A stretch of DNA of 64,000 bases. Origin: Atriophallophorus winterbourni (Eukaryota; Platyhelminthes; Trematoda; Plagiorchiida; Microphallidae). Every line of letters starts with the position of its first letter. The stretch's first letter is position 1. The notes below the pieces were generated by a model. That model made no database searches. It had not been told where the DNA came from and was given only the letters and a program-made list of their open reading frames with translations. The stretch covers positions 1-64,000 of the forward strand of contig JACCGJ010006490.1 in assembly GCA_013407085.1 (NCBI GenBank), written 5' to 3'. Below, in pieces: positions 35,640 to 44,783 of this stretch. The position numbers were made by a program, and so were the translations under genes.

Positions 35640-36420
35640 GTCTGTAGGAAGAAGAATATAAAATTAGCGACAATAACCTCGAAACCGATAGTGTGCTTTC
35701 GTCCTGCTTTTCGAACGTTATACACTACATAATAGGAAAATCTGAATTTAAATAAAAATCTACCATCATGCATTTATTGAAATGTAAGGAAAATATTCAA
35801 AACTGTTACCGTTGCTTAATTTCACCGAATTCAGGATTTAGCTAAGTCACCACAAGAGTGATCAATGTTAATTTGCAAATTTTGTTTTATCCTCAAATTC
35901 GCAAAACAAAATCAGTTTAGCACACGATCTGATCTCGCATTCGAATATCACCTCACTGTAAGGCATACTTGTTGAGCGACAATAATCGCGTAACCCGTCG
36001 TGAGCTTCCGTCCTGCTATTCGAACTTTATATACTAATAACATGCTTCTATGGGAAATTTAAAATAATAGTCCAGTGTTGCGTTCCAATGACAGCGGGAC
36101 TTAGCTTATTCCACACATGAAAGCTAAATTTCAATTGGAAAATGTCGTTTTATTCTCCAATTCGCATAATAAATGGTTTAGCACACAGCTAGAAAGGCGC
36201 TCGAACTTCACGTCACGGATGCGCATACCTGATGAGCAGCATAAACCGCAAAAGCGGTCGCGTTATTCTGTCCAACTTTTCAAACGTCATATACCACTCA
36301 TTAATGAAATATTATTCAAAACAGAATTTAAATTACGCACATAATTTTGGATTTTATGAAAAAGGGTTTGCAGCAGCTTCCAAAAAATTATCGGGCTCCT
36401 CGTCACTAAACTAAACTAAA
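35640..36420 (+). repeat. Hammerhead-type tandem array, family 4 (about 260-310-nt spacing)
   Basis: Three related blocks start near 35,667, 35,976 and 36,236. Each has a ribozyme-like box, then a tcctgcttttcgaacgttat-like segment and a poly-A-rich body ending tttagcacac. The third keeps CUGAUGA (acctgatgagcagcataaac) and GGUC. The first keeps cctcgaaaccgatagtg. Spacing 309 and 260. Confidence 0.6.
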
Positions 36421-36699
36421 TTATATTGTGATCTACTGCTTAAGGTTCCCCACCTACTCGTACTGCTTGTGTGACTCTTCATATTTCAATTCTATCCTTG
36501 GATGAAATGTACCGTAGTATCTTGTTGAGCTCTCCCTTGATACGTTGGACGCGTCTTAGTACCATTTTAACTTGTACTTCAAAGTCAAGAAAAATTTTCG
36601 GATTCCATGGCAGTACCCTCCTTCTCACTATTACGTCAAATTCAGAATGGAGCAATAACGGTAACTTTCTGAACCAAAATATTCATTTGCATGCTTTTC

Positions 36700-36755
36700 T
36701 CGTCACACACCCCACGACCGGTTTCGTGTTTTTTTACTCATCAGGTAGGTACCTT
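36700..36755 (-). ncRNA. Solitary hammerhead ribozyme core
   Basis: Minus strand: stem I strand CCUAC, CUGAUGA (36,744-36,738), weak stem II GU...AC around an A-rich loop, GAAA (36,725-36,722), CCGGUC and the stem I partner GUGGG. All core boxes are intact and five stem I pairs can be drawn. Stem II is only about two pairs, so activity is doubtful. Flanks (cacacaccccacg, tttgcatgc) identify it as a unit of the dispersed family. Confidence 0.6.
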
Positions 36756-36905
36756 TCTGCGTTCTTTGATTACATAGTTTTGTATTATTGATTGTAGGAA
36801 TATACGCTTTCGCTTTATGCGCACCCCAAACGATGCTCCATTTTGCTAACAAGCAATCACCATGATGAGGGATCGCATTTGAGTATTCTAATGCGGTTCT
36901 CATCA

Positions 36906-37285
36906 GACTACAGATCCAACTGCATTTTCAATAGTAGGCACTTGTTTCACAACAGGATGCTGATTGCATAGTTTGCTCAGTCGTTTGGTCAATCTTACAT
37001 TGCTCGGATCACAAGGTGGATCCTTAGACGTAACGTCTACATAAGTTCTTTTCTTTCATGACTGTTGATCAATCAGTGTAAGAGCCGAGTAATCGATGAG
37101 TTCGTGCACGTTCGTTACATCAATCGTACTAATGCTATTTTGTAAACAGTTTGTAGTCGAGGAAGCTACGTCCGCAACCGTGCTCACGAATGCGAATGGC
37201 ACGCAAGCGTATCCATATATAGGTGGTGTTTGTCCTCTTCTGAGCTTGTGCCAAAATCGAAGTCCCCTCCGTCGAGCCTAATATT
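36906..37285 (-). pseudogene. Possible LTR-retroelement protease relic
   Basis: A minus-strand frame with one internal TGA reads CLQNSISTIDVTNVHELIDY then SALTLIDQQS, and after the stop VDVTSKDPPCDPSNVRLTKR. The ELIDYSALTLID stretch resembles the retropepsin pattern (LIDSGASxTLID) with the catalytic DSG altered to DYS. No integrase, reverse transcriptase or LTR was found beside it. It may be chance similarity. Confidence 0.3.
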
Positions 37286-37493
37286 GATTTTAGTATATGC
37301 AGATACGGCTAAACGTTGACGACATCCGCGCTTAATACTTGATGGTAAAAGGCATATTTAACATAACGTGCAAATAAAATCGCAAGAGATCATTCGGAGC
37401 CATCGATTTATCGCTGGCTTCATTGCTCTACAACGAGTATGCATCCACTTCAAACATATTGTATATTGGGCAGCTTTTTGATTTATTCGTAAT
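37286..37493. other. Spacer, nothing recognised
   Basis: About 200 bp between the possible protease relic and the target duplication of the RTE element. Confidence 0.4.
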
Positions 37494-37501
37494 CTGTAAA
37501 T
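37494..37501. repeat. Target-site duplication, left side of RTE element
   Basis: ctgtaaat, repeated at 41,547-41,554. Eight bases is short, so coincidence cannot be excluded, but it falls at both element ends. Confidence 0.55.
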
Positions 37502-37542
37502 GTTGTTGGCCTCCGTCGGTCGATGTCGACCATGGAAGTACA

Positions 37543-38193
37543 TCACATCGCATGAATTTCATGTTTTGCAACTTTTTGAATGACTAAACAGTTCGATTCG
37601 GGAGGAACAATCTCTCCCGCAGCGCTTGCAACGATAGTCAGAACTCTGTTGTATTGCATCAGTTGCACGCCGGCGGCGTGATCTGCGTTCAGCAGCCAGG
37701 AGCTGTATTTGCTCCTCCCGGCTTGCAGTCGACGTTTTACACAATGCCTCCAAAGTGAGCGGTCAAGAGCAAGTTCTTCCCAGCTTGCGGGGTCAATGTC
37801 AAGAGCTTTCATATCTCTTTTGCAAACATCTTTGTACCGCAAGTGCGGTCTGCCCAATGGTCGACTTCCTAATTGCAACTCACCGTAGAGTAGATCTTTC
37901 GGAATACGACCATTTTCCATTCTATAGACATGACCAAGCCACCGCAAGCGGCGCTGACGTAATAGGGTGAACATGCTCTGTAGACCAGCTTTTGAAAGCA
38001 CTTCAGCGTTAGTCACTCTGTCCATCCACGATATGTTCAAGATACGACGGATGCTTCGTAGATGGAAAGCATTCAGCTTCCGTTCGTGTCTTGCGTGGGT
38101 GGCCCAGGTTTCACTGCCGTATAGTAAAGCATTTAGTACGCACGCGCTGTATACCATCATCTTTGTCTTTACAGTCAGCTTGCGGTTACCCAA
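37543..38193 (-). pseudogene. RTE ORF2 C-terminal domain and zinc finger
   Basis: Conserved RTE C-terminal region: VYSACVLNALLYGSETWATH, RQRRLRWLGHVYRMENGRIP, KDLLYGELQLGSRPLGRPHL, RYKDVCKRDMKALDIDPASW. A frameshift near 37,690 moves the last part to another frame (37,753-37,559), which ends in a Cys2-His-Cys finger with spacing C-x2-C-x12-H-x3-C (YRCKRCGRDCSSRIELFSH). Such a terminal finger is usual in this LINE group and is thought to bind nucleic acid. Confidence 0.85.
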
Positions 38194-38537
38194 ACACGAG
38201 AGTTCAATCGGGACAAAATGACAGCTGCTCTGCCAATCCGCTTATCAATCTCCGTGTCTAGCGAGAGGTTATCCGCAATGGTTGAACCAAGATATGTGAA
38301 ATGATGTACTGGTTCGAGCTGACAGTTTCCAACAGTGATGATTGGTGGCGATACAGTCCCTTGACCAAGGACTTTGGTCTTGCTCATGCTGATTGTTAGA
38401 CCAAAGTCTTTGCATGCCGACGAAAAACAGTCCATTAGGACTGTAGGTTCTCTTGGGAGTGAGCATATAAAGGCTGCATCGTCGGCAAACAACAGGTCAC
38501 GGATTATCACATCCCGTACTTTGGTTTGTGCTCTCAA
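38175..38537 (-). pseudogene. RTE ORF2 motif C and thumb segment
   Basis: Frame-displaced continuation: RDLLFADDAAFICS (FADD catalytic box) then SACKDFGLTISMSKTKVLGQ and VHHFTYLGSTIADNLSLDTE. It connects downstream, after another frameshift near 38,190, to 38,193-37,543. Confidence 0.85.
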
Positions 38538-38619
38538 CCGGTTCAGGTTGAATGTGAAAAGCTTGCCATCACTTCGCGTGCGTATGTAAATGCCTTCTGT
38601 TTAGTCTTAAAAGCGTGCT

Positions 38620-40161
38620 TCAGAAGCAGAGCAAAGAACAATGCCCGAACAGCGTGGGAGCAAGAACACACCCTTGTTTGACGCCTCGGCGAATTTCAAA
38701 TGCTTCTGAACTGCAACCGTTAAAGTGGACTGAGCCTTTCATGCCTGAGTGGAACGAAATAACGAGTCTTAGCAGCCTTGGGGGGCAGCCTATCAGATCG
38801 AGCATTTTGAAGAGACCCTCCCTGCTGACGTAGTCGAATGCCTTCGTTAAATCAATAAAAACAGCGTATAATGGCATACGCTGTTCCCGACACTTTTCTT
38901 GAAGTTTTCTCAGGGAGAAGGTCATGTCAACGGTTGATCTTCCCTTGCGGAAGCCACATTGAGATTCGGAGTAAATTCTATCAGCTAAAACTTGCAGCCG
39001 GATCTGCAAGACTTTAGCAAACAATTTGCCTACAACATCCAGAAGGGAGATTCCTCTGTAATTGTTGCAGTCGCCTCTGTCACCCTCATTCTTAAATAGC
39101 GTGATGATCTTTGTGTCTCGCATCTCTTGTGGGACACCCCCCTCCTGCCAGCACTGAAGGAGCAAATGGTGAAGAGGTTGTAATAATGCTGCTCTACCGC
39201 ATTTGATGAGCTCAGGTGGAATTCCGTCGTCACCAGGGGCCTTCCCATTCGCTAAGCGGTCGATTGCCTTATTGAGCTCATCAAGAGTAGGAGGGGTATC
39301 TAGATATTCAATGGTCGGCAACCGTTCGACATTTTCAAGTGCATGCGGTAGAACCGTACTGTCCCTAGAGTAGAGGGAGGAGAATTGCTCTACCCATCTT
39401 TCCATCTGTTGAGTTTTGTCGACAATCGGCTTACCAGATAAAGACTTAATGGGAGCCGTTTTAAGTTTGTTTGGGCCAATGGCTCTCTTGATCCCATCAT
39501 ACATACCGTGAGAATTGCCGGTATCCGCTGCTTTTTGGATATTGAGGCTAACTTCAGTCCAACAGTCGTTTGCACAACGCCTTGCAGTCTGTTGGACCTT
39601 ATTTCTAGCTGCTCTTAGAAGACGTAAGTTTTCATTTGTTGGCATACCTTTGAACCTCAAGAATGCTGAGCGTTTCTCATCCAGCACAGCAGTCATCTCA
39701 GGAGCGTTTGCTTCGAACCAGTCTCTCGTTCGAGCTTTCTCCGGACCGAAAGTGGAAAGTGCGACTCGGCATATGCAGCTTTTTATCAATTCCCAGTTTT
39801 CTGAAGCAGATTCAAGTTGGGTTGTCTTGTTGAACTCGTCCGTGAAGGCTTTTGCGAATCTCGCAATTAGATTAGGTTCGCACATGCGTGTGACGTCTAT
39901 CCTAGGCTTAGCAGACAATTTGGTGCGGTGAAATCTCGTGTGGGGGAGCTTCAGTTTTGCACAGACCATTGAATGATCAGTGTCGCAGTCTGCGCTTTGA
40001 TATGATCTGGTGAGGAGCACGTTTCCTATATTAGTACGCTTAACAAGAATAAGATCAAGCTGATGCCAATGCTTAGAGCGAGGATGCTTCCAAGAGACTT
40101 TATGTTGTGGTTTTGTTTGAAAGAAAGTGTTACTGACACAAAGATTGAACTGTGTGCACAA
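38620..40161 (-). CDS. RTE ORF2 reverse transcriptase, N-terminal two thirds (513 aa)
   Basis: Continues the endonuclease frame. It contains the end of the nuclease (QLDLILVKRTNIGNVLLTRS, DCDTDHSMVCAKLKL), a linker, then reverse transcriptase motifs: LANGKAPGDDGIPPELIKCG (about residue 310), TKIITLFKNEGDRGDCNNYR (about 355), ESQCGFRKGRSTVDMTFSLR (about 405), YAVFIDLTKAFDYVSREGLF (motif A, Asp, about 435), RGVKQGCVLAPTLFG (motif B, about 495). The frame shifts just before motif C, which reappears in another frame at 38,537-38,175. Confidence 0.85.
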   Translation of the reverse strand: MCTQFNLCVSNTFFQTKPQHKVSWKHPRSKHWHQLDLILVKRTNIGNVLLTRSYQSADCDTDHSMVCAKLKLPHTRFHRTKLSAKPRIDVTRMCEPNLIARFAKAFTDEFNKTTQLESASENWELIKSCICRVALSTFGPEKARTRDWFEANAPEMTAVLDEKRSAFLRFKGMPTNENLRLLRAARNKVQQTARRCANDCWTEVSLNIQKAADTGNSHGMYDGIKRAIGPNKLKTAPIKSLSGKPIVDKTQQMERWVEQFSSLYSRDSTVLPHALENVERLPTIEYLDTPPTLDELNKAIDRLANGKAPGDDGIPPELIKCGRAALLQPLHHLLLQCWQEGGVPQEMRDTKIITLFKNEGDRGDCNNYRGISLLDVVGKLFAKVLQIRLQVLADRIYSESQCGFRKGRSTVDMTFSLRKLQEKCREQRMPLYAVFIDLTKAFDYVSREGLFKMLDLIGCPPRLLRLVISFHSGMKGSVHFNGCSSEAFEIRRGVKQGCVLAPTLFGHCSLLCF

Positions 40162-40248
40162 TTCTAAAAGGCGTTGCCCATTTTCATTGGTTTTACCTAC
40201 ACCGAACCTTCCGAGACAGTTTTGCCAAGACTCGTAATCAGCACCAAC

Positions 40249-40803
40249 TCAGGCATTGAAATCACCCAATACCACTACACAGTTTTTCTGTGGCACGTTT
40301 TTCAGGACGGCTGTGAGGTTATGATAAAAAGCGTCTTTTTCAGCAGGCGTCGCAGAGAGCGTCGGTGCATAAACGTTGACCAACTTAATGGTACCAGTAA
40401 TGCACCTCAGATGTAGAGCCCAAATCCGTTCGCTCCCGCTGCTGCTCGGTTCTGTTGCTTTTAATATGTCGTTTCGCACGGCAAACCCAACTCCATGCAG
40501 TCGAGGCTCATCGGAACCTCTTCCTTTCCAACAGAATGTGTAATCACTTTCTGTTAGCTTACCAGTGTCTGGTAAGCGCGTCTCTTGTAGGGCAGCCACG
40601 TCGACATTCAGCCTCTTTAGCTCGTTGTTAATCACGGCGGACTTTCTAACGCCTCTGATATTCGAGACGTCGTCATGAAATCCTGGAAGCATGGACCGAA
40701 CGTTCCAGGTTCCAAGTTTCAGAACTGACATTTGTTGTTTGGTATTTCGATTCGCTGGTGCGGAAAAATACAGTCTGCTTGTCGGTTGATTCCTATTCCC
40801 CAT
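40249..40803 (-). CDS. RTE ORF2 endonuclease domain (184 aa up to the nonsense codon)
   Basis: Apurinic-endonuclease-like domain that nicks target DNA for target-primed reverse transcription. Visible: KLGTWNVRSMLPGFHD (the GTWNVRS start motif, about residue 30), NVDVAALQETRLPDTGKL (catalytic Glu in QETRL, about 70), WALHLRCITGTIKLVNVYAP (NVYAP, about 140), and NCVVVLGDFNA at the end (GDFNA motif). A TGA then replaces the next codon and the frame resumes with VGADYESWQNCLGRFG. ATG start at MGNRNQPTSR. Confidence 0.85.
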   Translation of the reverse strand: MGNRNQPTSRLYFSAPANRNTKQQMSVLKLGTWNVRSMLPGFHDDVSNIRGVRKSAVINNELKRLNVDVAALQETRLPDTGKLTESDYTFCWKGRGSDEPRLHGVGFAVRNDILKATEPSSSGSERIWALHLRCITGTIKLVNVYAPTLSATPAEKDAFYHNLTAVLKNVPQKNCVVVLGDFNA

Positions 40804-41546
40804 GCACCCAATGAGGATAGCAGACCGTGGCGAGACGGCACCTTATTGACTGGGGGCTGCCCAGCTTGAGGCGGGCGGTAGCCGTCCAATGAGACCTGGA
40901 AGTCTCTCCCACCGTCGAAAGCAGCCCCAGGCGCTTAGCTCTACGCCAGTCGAGCCATAGCTTTTAACCGGTATCTGCTGCTTCCCGTTTTATTTTCCGT
41001 AGAAGCGGAATGGAGTGTCCTCTCCATTGGTGCGTTGTGATGTACGCCAGGGCAGTTCAATATGGAGAACTAGCTGTTGCCTATGCAGCAAGTGCTCCCT
41101 CTCCACGGCACCACTGGAACCAAAGGAACAGCTAGGCTGATACGTTTGGACAACGATGCCGTCGCAGGAGCTGGCAGGACGAAGTTGAATAAACTTTGGA
41201 CTGCCTAACGGGACATCGGCTCCGGATTTTTCCTCGAGGTTGACTCCTGAAGCCTTTTCCATGAATGGATGTAGCCACAAGGCAGTGGAGGTTTGAGATA
41301 AGGGTTTACCTTCCCCTAGGTGGGTCGCCTTCATGGACTAACGAGCTCCACCTGCCCGAAGCATGCTGGTTTTGAGCCGCCAGTCAGCCGCCTTCGCCCT
41401 TTCTCCTGTCAGTAGAAGCAGTTTCGCCGGGTCACACAGGACCACGCGTGCAGGCCAGGAGCTGGACTTGGTTGTCAGAGGCTATATGAGACGCAGGCCA
41501 TTGGAGCATTTTTGGAATTGGGAGCTTATCCCCCAAACCGCCCCGC

Positions 41547-41554
41547 CTGTAAAT
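41547..41554. repeat. Target-site duplication, right side of RTE element
   Basis: ctgtaaat, the partner of 37,494-37,501. Confidence 0.55.
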
Positions 41555-42189
41555 AACATACAAGAAAAGAATCCCATATTATCTTTGGCTTCCTTGCTTG
41601 AGATGCTGCATTATCTTATTTTGTAGTTTTATATTCATGACCATGTCCAAATCTGTTGATAATCAAATGAATACAATATCAAAATTTTTGTAACAGACAA
41701 ACATCAGCGTTAACCTCGAACTTTCATTCTTAATCCGTTATTTATTTTGTCTCTTTTAATGCATCTCTTGTATACAATACCGTGTATTATATGTAATAAG
41801 TGATTTCAAATAGAGAAGCGCAACAGAAAAGGAGCATCAAACTATTTGTTCACACAATTTCAATAGATGCTGCCTGAACCAATGTATCTATGTATCCTAT
41901 TCAAATTGTCTGGAATCTCATAAAAATTATCTGAAGCAAATTGTTTTATAATGGTTTCCTATCTCCGATAGAAATATATAATTTGTGTCAAAATGTTAGA
42001 AACATGAATCGTGAAACATGACATTCAAAGAAAACTTCTAATTTGGCTACATGGAGGCAAATATAATCAATGTTAAATCATTTTTACGGAAAAACGCAAT
42101 TTCGAAACACTTATATTTTTAATATACATAACATAAAAACATAATTTAATGCATTATTTCCGAGAAATGGTTAAATTCCAAACATAAGG
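41555..42189. other. Spacer, nothing recognised
   Basis: A+T-rich non-coding sequence between the RTE element and the ribozyme-repeat arrays. Confidence 0.45.
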
Positions 42190-42779
42190 CATATATACAA
42201 GTTGTGCATGTTCAACGTTGGTTCGACCAACCCGTTCATTAACATGAGCCCACATCCATGTAAATAGGATTTAAACCCATGATCATGATTAAATATGCTC
42301 AATTGCAAGATTTTGCATCACACAACTACACACACCACTACCATTTACATTCTGTTTGCACACAACAGTTTAGGACGTTAGGATCAAGATCCGCATGCGA
42401 TAGAAACAGTGGAAGAATGGTATGTTACTGTATGTTACTGTTGGTAAAGATTGATACGACCATCGCGTTCATTCATATGTGCCCACAATCTTGTAGATAG
42501 TGTTCACACACATGACCATGAACAATAATGCTCATTTGCTTGCATCTCTATCGAATACACACCACACGACCGGTGTTGTGCTTTGTACACTCATGGGGTA
42601 TGGACATTGGGATCAGGATCCACATGCCATTGGAACAGTGGAAAGAAATTAATAAGGTTCCGTTTGTACACACTGCTAGTTAAGGTTGGTACGACAAAGC
42701 CGTTAATTTACATCAGCCCACATTCATATAATTACAACTTATGATCATCGAGCAAAAGTTCATTAACAGCCATTTCCAT
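42190..42779 (-). repeat. Hammerhead-type tandem array, family 5 (about 230-nt unit)
   Basis: Landmarks recur at about 229-235 bp: gttcgaccaa / gatacgacca / ggtacgaca near 42,221, 42,453 and 42,688; gaaacagtgg / ggaacagtgg near 42,403 and 42,632. On the minus strand the second box (about 42,560-42,600) reads AUGAGUGUACAAAGCACAAC then ACCGGUCGUGUGGUGUGU, a decayed hammerhead. Single units of this family are dispersed at 3.6, 4.4, 4.7, 34.9, 36.7 and 45.2 kb. Confidence 0.65.
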
Positions 42780-42930
42780 GTGAACTGAGTTTCTCGTCTA
42801 CTCGCTACTTTATAAGTAGCTGAAGGGACTAAACTAAGCCCCAACTGATCCAACGGCGTATTGCCGCGAGGGTTATTACAACCCCCGGATAGTTCAAAGT
42901 AGAATACCATTCCGAAACGCTAAAATCTCA

Positions 42931-42980
42931 CCGGAAGCACAGGACCGGTTTCGAGGTTTCTGCCTCTCATCAGCTATGCG
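42931..42980 (-). ncRNA. Type I hammerhead ribozyme, unit 1
   Basis: Minus strand, 5' to 3': stem I strand GCAUAG; CUGAUGA (42,973-42,967); stem II GAGG / CCUC closed by a CAGAAA loop; GAAA (42,952-42,949); CCGGUC; stem I partner CUGUGC. All conserved core positions are present. Stem I has six pairs including one G-U, and stem II has four Watson-Crick pairs. Stem III is only CC/GG with no loop, which in known cases favours action as a dimer. Predicted cleavage is after the C of GGUC, between 42,943 and 42,942. Confidence 0.85.
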
Positions 42981-43186
42981 TATCAGCTGGACTCTTCGCG
43001 TTTCGAACTAGTATTTGTGTAGACGGATGGCGCAATGTGAACTGAGGTTCTCGTCTACTCGCTACTTTATAAGTAGCTGAAGGGACTAAACTAAGCCCCA
43101 ACTGATCCAACGGCGTATTGCCGCGAGGGTTATTACAACCCCAGGATAGATCAAGTAGAATACCATTCCGAAACGCTAAAATCTCA

Positions 43187-43236
43187 CCGGAAGCACAGGA
43201 CCGGTTTCGATGTTTTTGCCTCTCATCAGCTATGCG
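43187..43236 (-). ncRNA. Type I hammerhead ribozyme, unit 2
   Basis: Same layout as unit 1: GCAUAG, CUGAUGA (43,229-43,223), stem II GAGG / CAUC with one G-A mismatch around a CAAAAA loop, GAAA, CCGGUC, CUGUGC. The mismatch may weaken stem II. Predicted cleavage lies between 43,199 and 43,198. Cleavage at both sites would release a 256-nt monomer. Confidence 0.8.
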
Positions 43237-43427
43237 TATCCGCTGGACTCTTCGCGTTTCGAACTAGTACTTGTGTAGACGGATGGCGCAATGTGAACTG
43301 AGGTTTTCGTCTACTCGCTACTTTATAAGTAGCTGAAGGGACTAAACTAAGCCCCAACTGATCCAACGGCGTATTGCCGCGAGGTTTATTACAACCCCTG
43401 GATAGTTCAAAGTAGAATAGAATAGAG

Positions 43428-44180
43428 TAGTAGAGATATCAGTCTCTCTTAATATTGGATTGCTTTTCATTTAATTATAAAAATATCTTCATAGAGCAGA
43501 CGCAAGATGGTTATAATGGGGGTATGCGAAATTTTGTTAGTCTTCAATGCGTTAAGCAGAAAAGCCACCAATTATCAAGATTTTTTTAATGATATATCGA
43601 GGCAACGAGACGTAGTTTGACGAGAGGAGACGTATCATAAACTGACGAGGTTAACCGTGAAAGTTAAATTACACCGAGTATATAATCAGCGCTTATTGTC
43701 CTTGTCAACGAGCACCGTAGTGTGTCATAAAATACCAAGTAAAAATCGGTGAGTTATATGCATGTGACGTTCTAATCATACTAGGGTGCTACAATTGTTG
43801 CACATGATGCACGCTCTTAGGGAAGCAGAATCATAGCAGCAATCGCAAAATCATAATCTTGGAAATTCAGGTCGAGCCAAGTTTCGAAGTTGGTTTTGTC
43901 TTACAAATAGCAAGAAGTTTGGCAAATTTGCTGATCAAGCATTGGGCATTGGTATAGAAGCATTCAAAAACAGTTTTTTTTTCGTACCGACTCCAGAAGA
44001 GTCAGAAATACTCTGTTTATAAAGAGTTCAGTAGTGTATCGGTCATGCGATTATTTTCAGGTTGAAAGGAGCAAATCGAATTATCTTGTTTAGCGCGAAA
44101 CATTGAGCCATCTGGTTTCAGCACACACATGACAGTTATTGGAATTCATATTATGAAGCCACCGTTATGTTTGTTTGCTT
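43428..44180. repeat. Dispersed repeat X, long copy
   Basis: Shares its left end (gagatatcagtctctctta) and right end (tatgaagccac...gttatgt) with 46,405-46,975, with the same internal order. This copy has about 175 bp extra (after gtcgagccaagtttcg up to gagcaaatcg). The extra part, read on the minus strand, resembles a CR1 endonuclease start (YTNAQCLISKFAKLLAICKT), so the long form may be ancestral or may carry a LINE fragment. It starts directly after the family-3 array. Confidence 0.65.
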
Positions 44181-44318
44181 GTACCGACCCATTTGTTGTG
44201 GGTAGTATGATCGGGATCGGCATTGTTTAAATTATTCAAAGATAAGCTAAGTTTAATTAACCACACCGTACTACATCCACGGTGTAATAGTGGTTATAAT
44301 TAGCAACTATAATAATGT
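44181..44318. other. Spacer, nothing recognised
   Basis: Short A+T-rich stretch. Confidence 0.4.
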
Positions 44319-44654
44319 TCAAAAGATAAAAGAACTCGGTATTTGATACTTTTGAGTAATTACGAGCATCAGAGTACTACATATCCTGTTATATTGTATA
44401 TATGCAATTATAATCTGTTCGAGACCATGGTATAACCCATTCACAATTGCGTGTAAATGATTAAACAGACCTATGTTCAACCGTTTTTTTCGAAGAGCAA
44501 ATCCGGATATTTGTATGCCAATTCTACATTCCTTGAGGACAAGGTGGATTTGATTTACTACATAAGTTGTGTGTAAATTCGAAACAAAAAACAGTGTGCA
44601 ACAACTTATAAAAGAATGTGAGCCTTCCTCAAATAATTTTGATATTTTTTTCAC
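44319..44654 (-). other. Unrecognised open frame (111 aa)
   Basis: Minus-strand frame including ECRIGIQISGFALRKKRLNI then GLFNHLHAIVNGLYHGLEQI. No family, splice sites or paralogue were seen. It lies downstream of the polyadenylation signal at 44,678-44,683, so it is not part of the exon at 44,784-45,029. Confidence 0.2.
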
Positions 44655-44677
44655 ATTTTAACAAAGAAAACAAATCG

Positions 44678-44683
44678 TTTATT
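44678..44683 (-). terminator. AATAAA polyadenylation signal candidate
   Basis: Minus-strand AATAAA about 100 nt after the stop codon of the terminal exon at 44,784. The location suits a 3' processing signal, although chance occurrence is easy in A+T-rich DNA. Confidence 0.45.
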
Positions 44684-44783
44684 GAAACGGGAAATGTATG
44701 ATGAGGCTTTTGCTCAGTAACACGCATACAAATGAGTAAAGCAAAAAAGCACTTCAATTATGATTGTCTAAACAAAGCGAATG

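Larger units (their letters stand above)
37502..41546 (-). mobile_element. RTE-like non-LTR retrotransposon, near full length, decayed ORF2
   Basis: About 4 kb on the minus strand. A 5'UTR of about 740 bp (41,546-40,804) is followed by one ORF2: endonuclease, reverse transcriptase, C-terminal domain and a CCHC-like finger. The 3' end reads ggtcgacatcgaccgacgga then ggccaac. One nonsense change (GDFNA-stop-VGADYESW) and at least four frameshifts inactivate it. A second copy in the opposite orientation is at 48,430-51,691. Confidence 0.9.
42780..43419 (-). repeat. Hammerhead-type tandem array, family 3 (256-257-nt unit, 2.5 copies)
   Basis: The unit starting gtgaactgag occurs at 42,780, 43,037 and 43,293 (periods 257 and 256). 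The third unit stops at about 43,419. Units are nearly identical (landmarks ctcgctactttataagtagc, ccaacggcgtattgccgcga). Each complete unit has one well-preserved hammerhead on the minus strand. The architecture, short tandem repeats each with one self-cleaving motif, is that of the metazoan retrozymes described in the literature. Confidence 0.85.

Noticed and set aside
35630..35690. A 15-nt micro-exon candidate (actgagccttcagta) between a pyrimidine-rich cag and gtaagt on the minus strand.
   Set aside because: It lies inside the family-4 ribozyme-repeat block and has no counterpart in the duplicated gene copies, so splice-site resemblance is probably chance.
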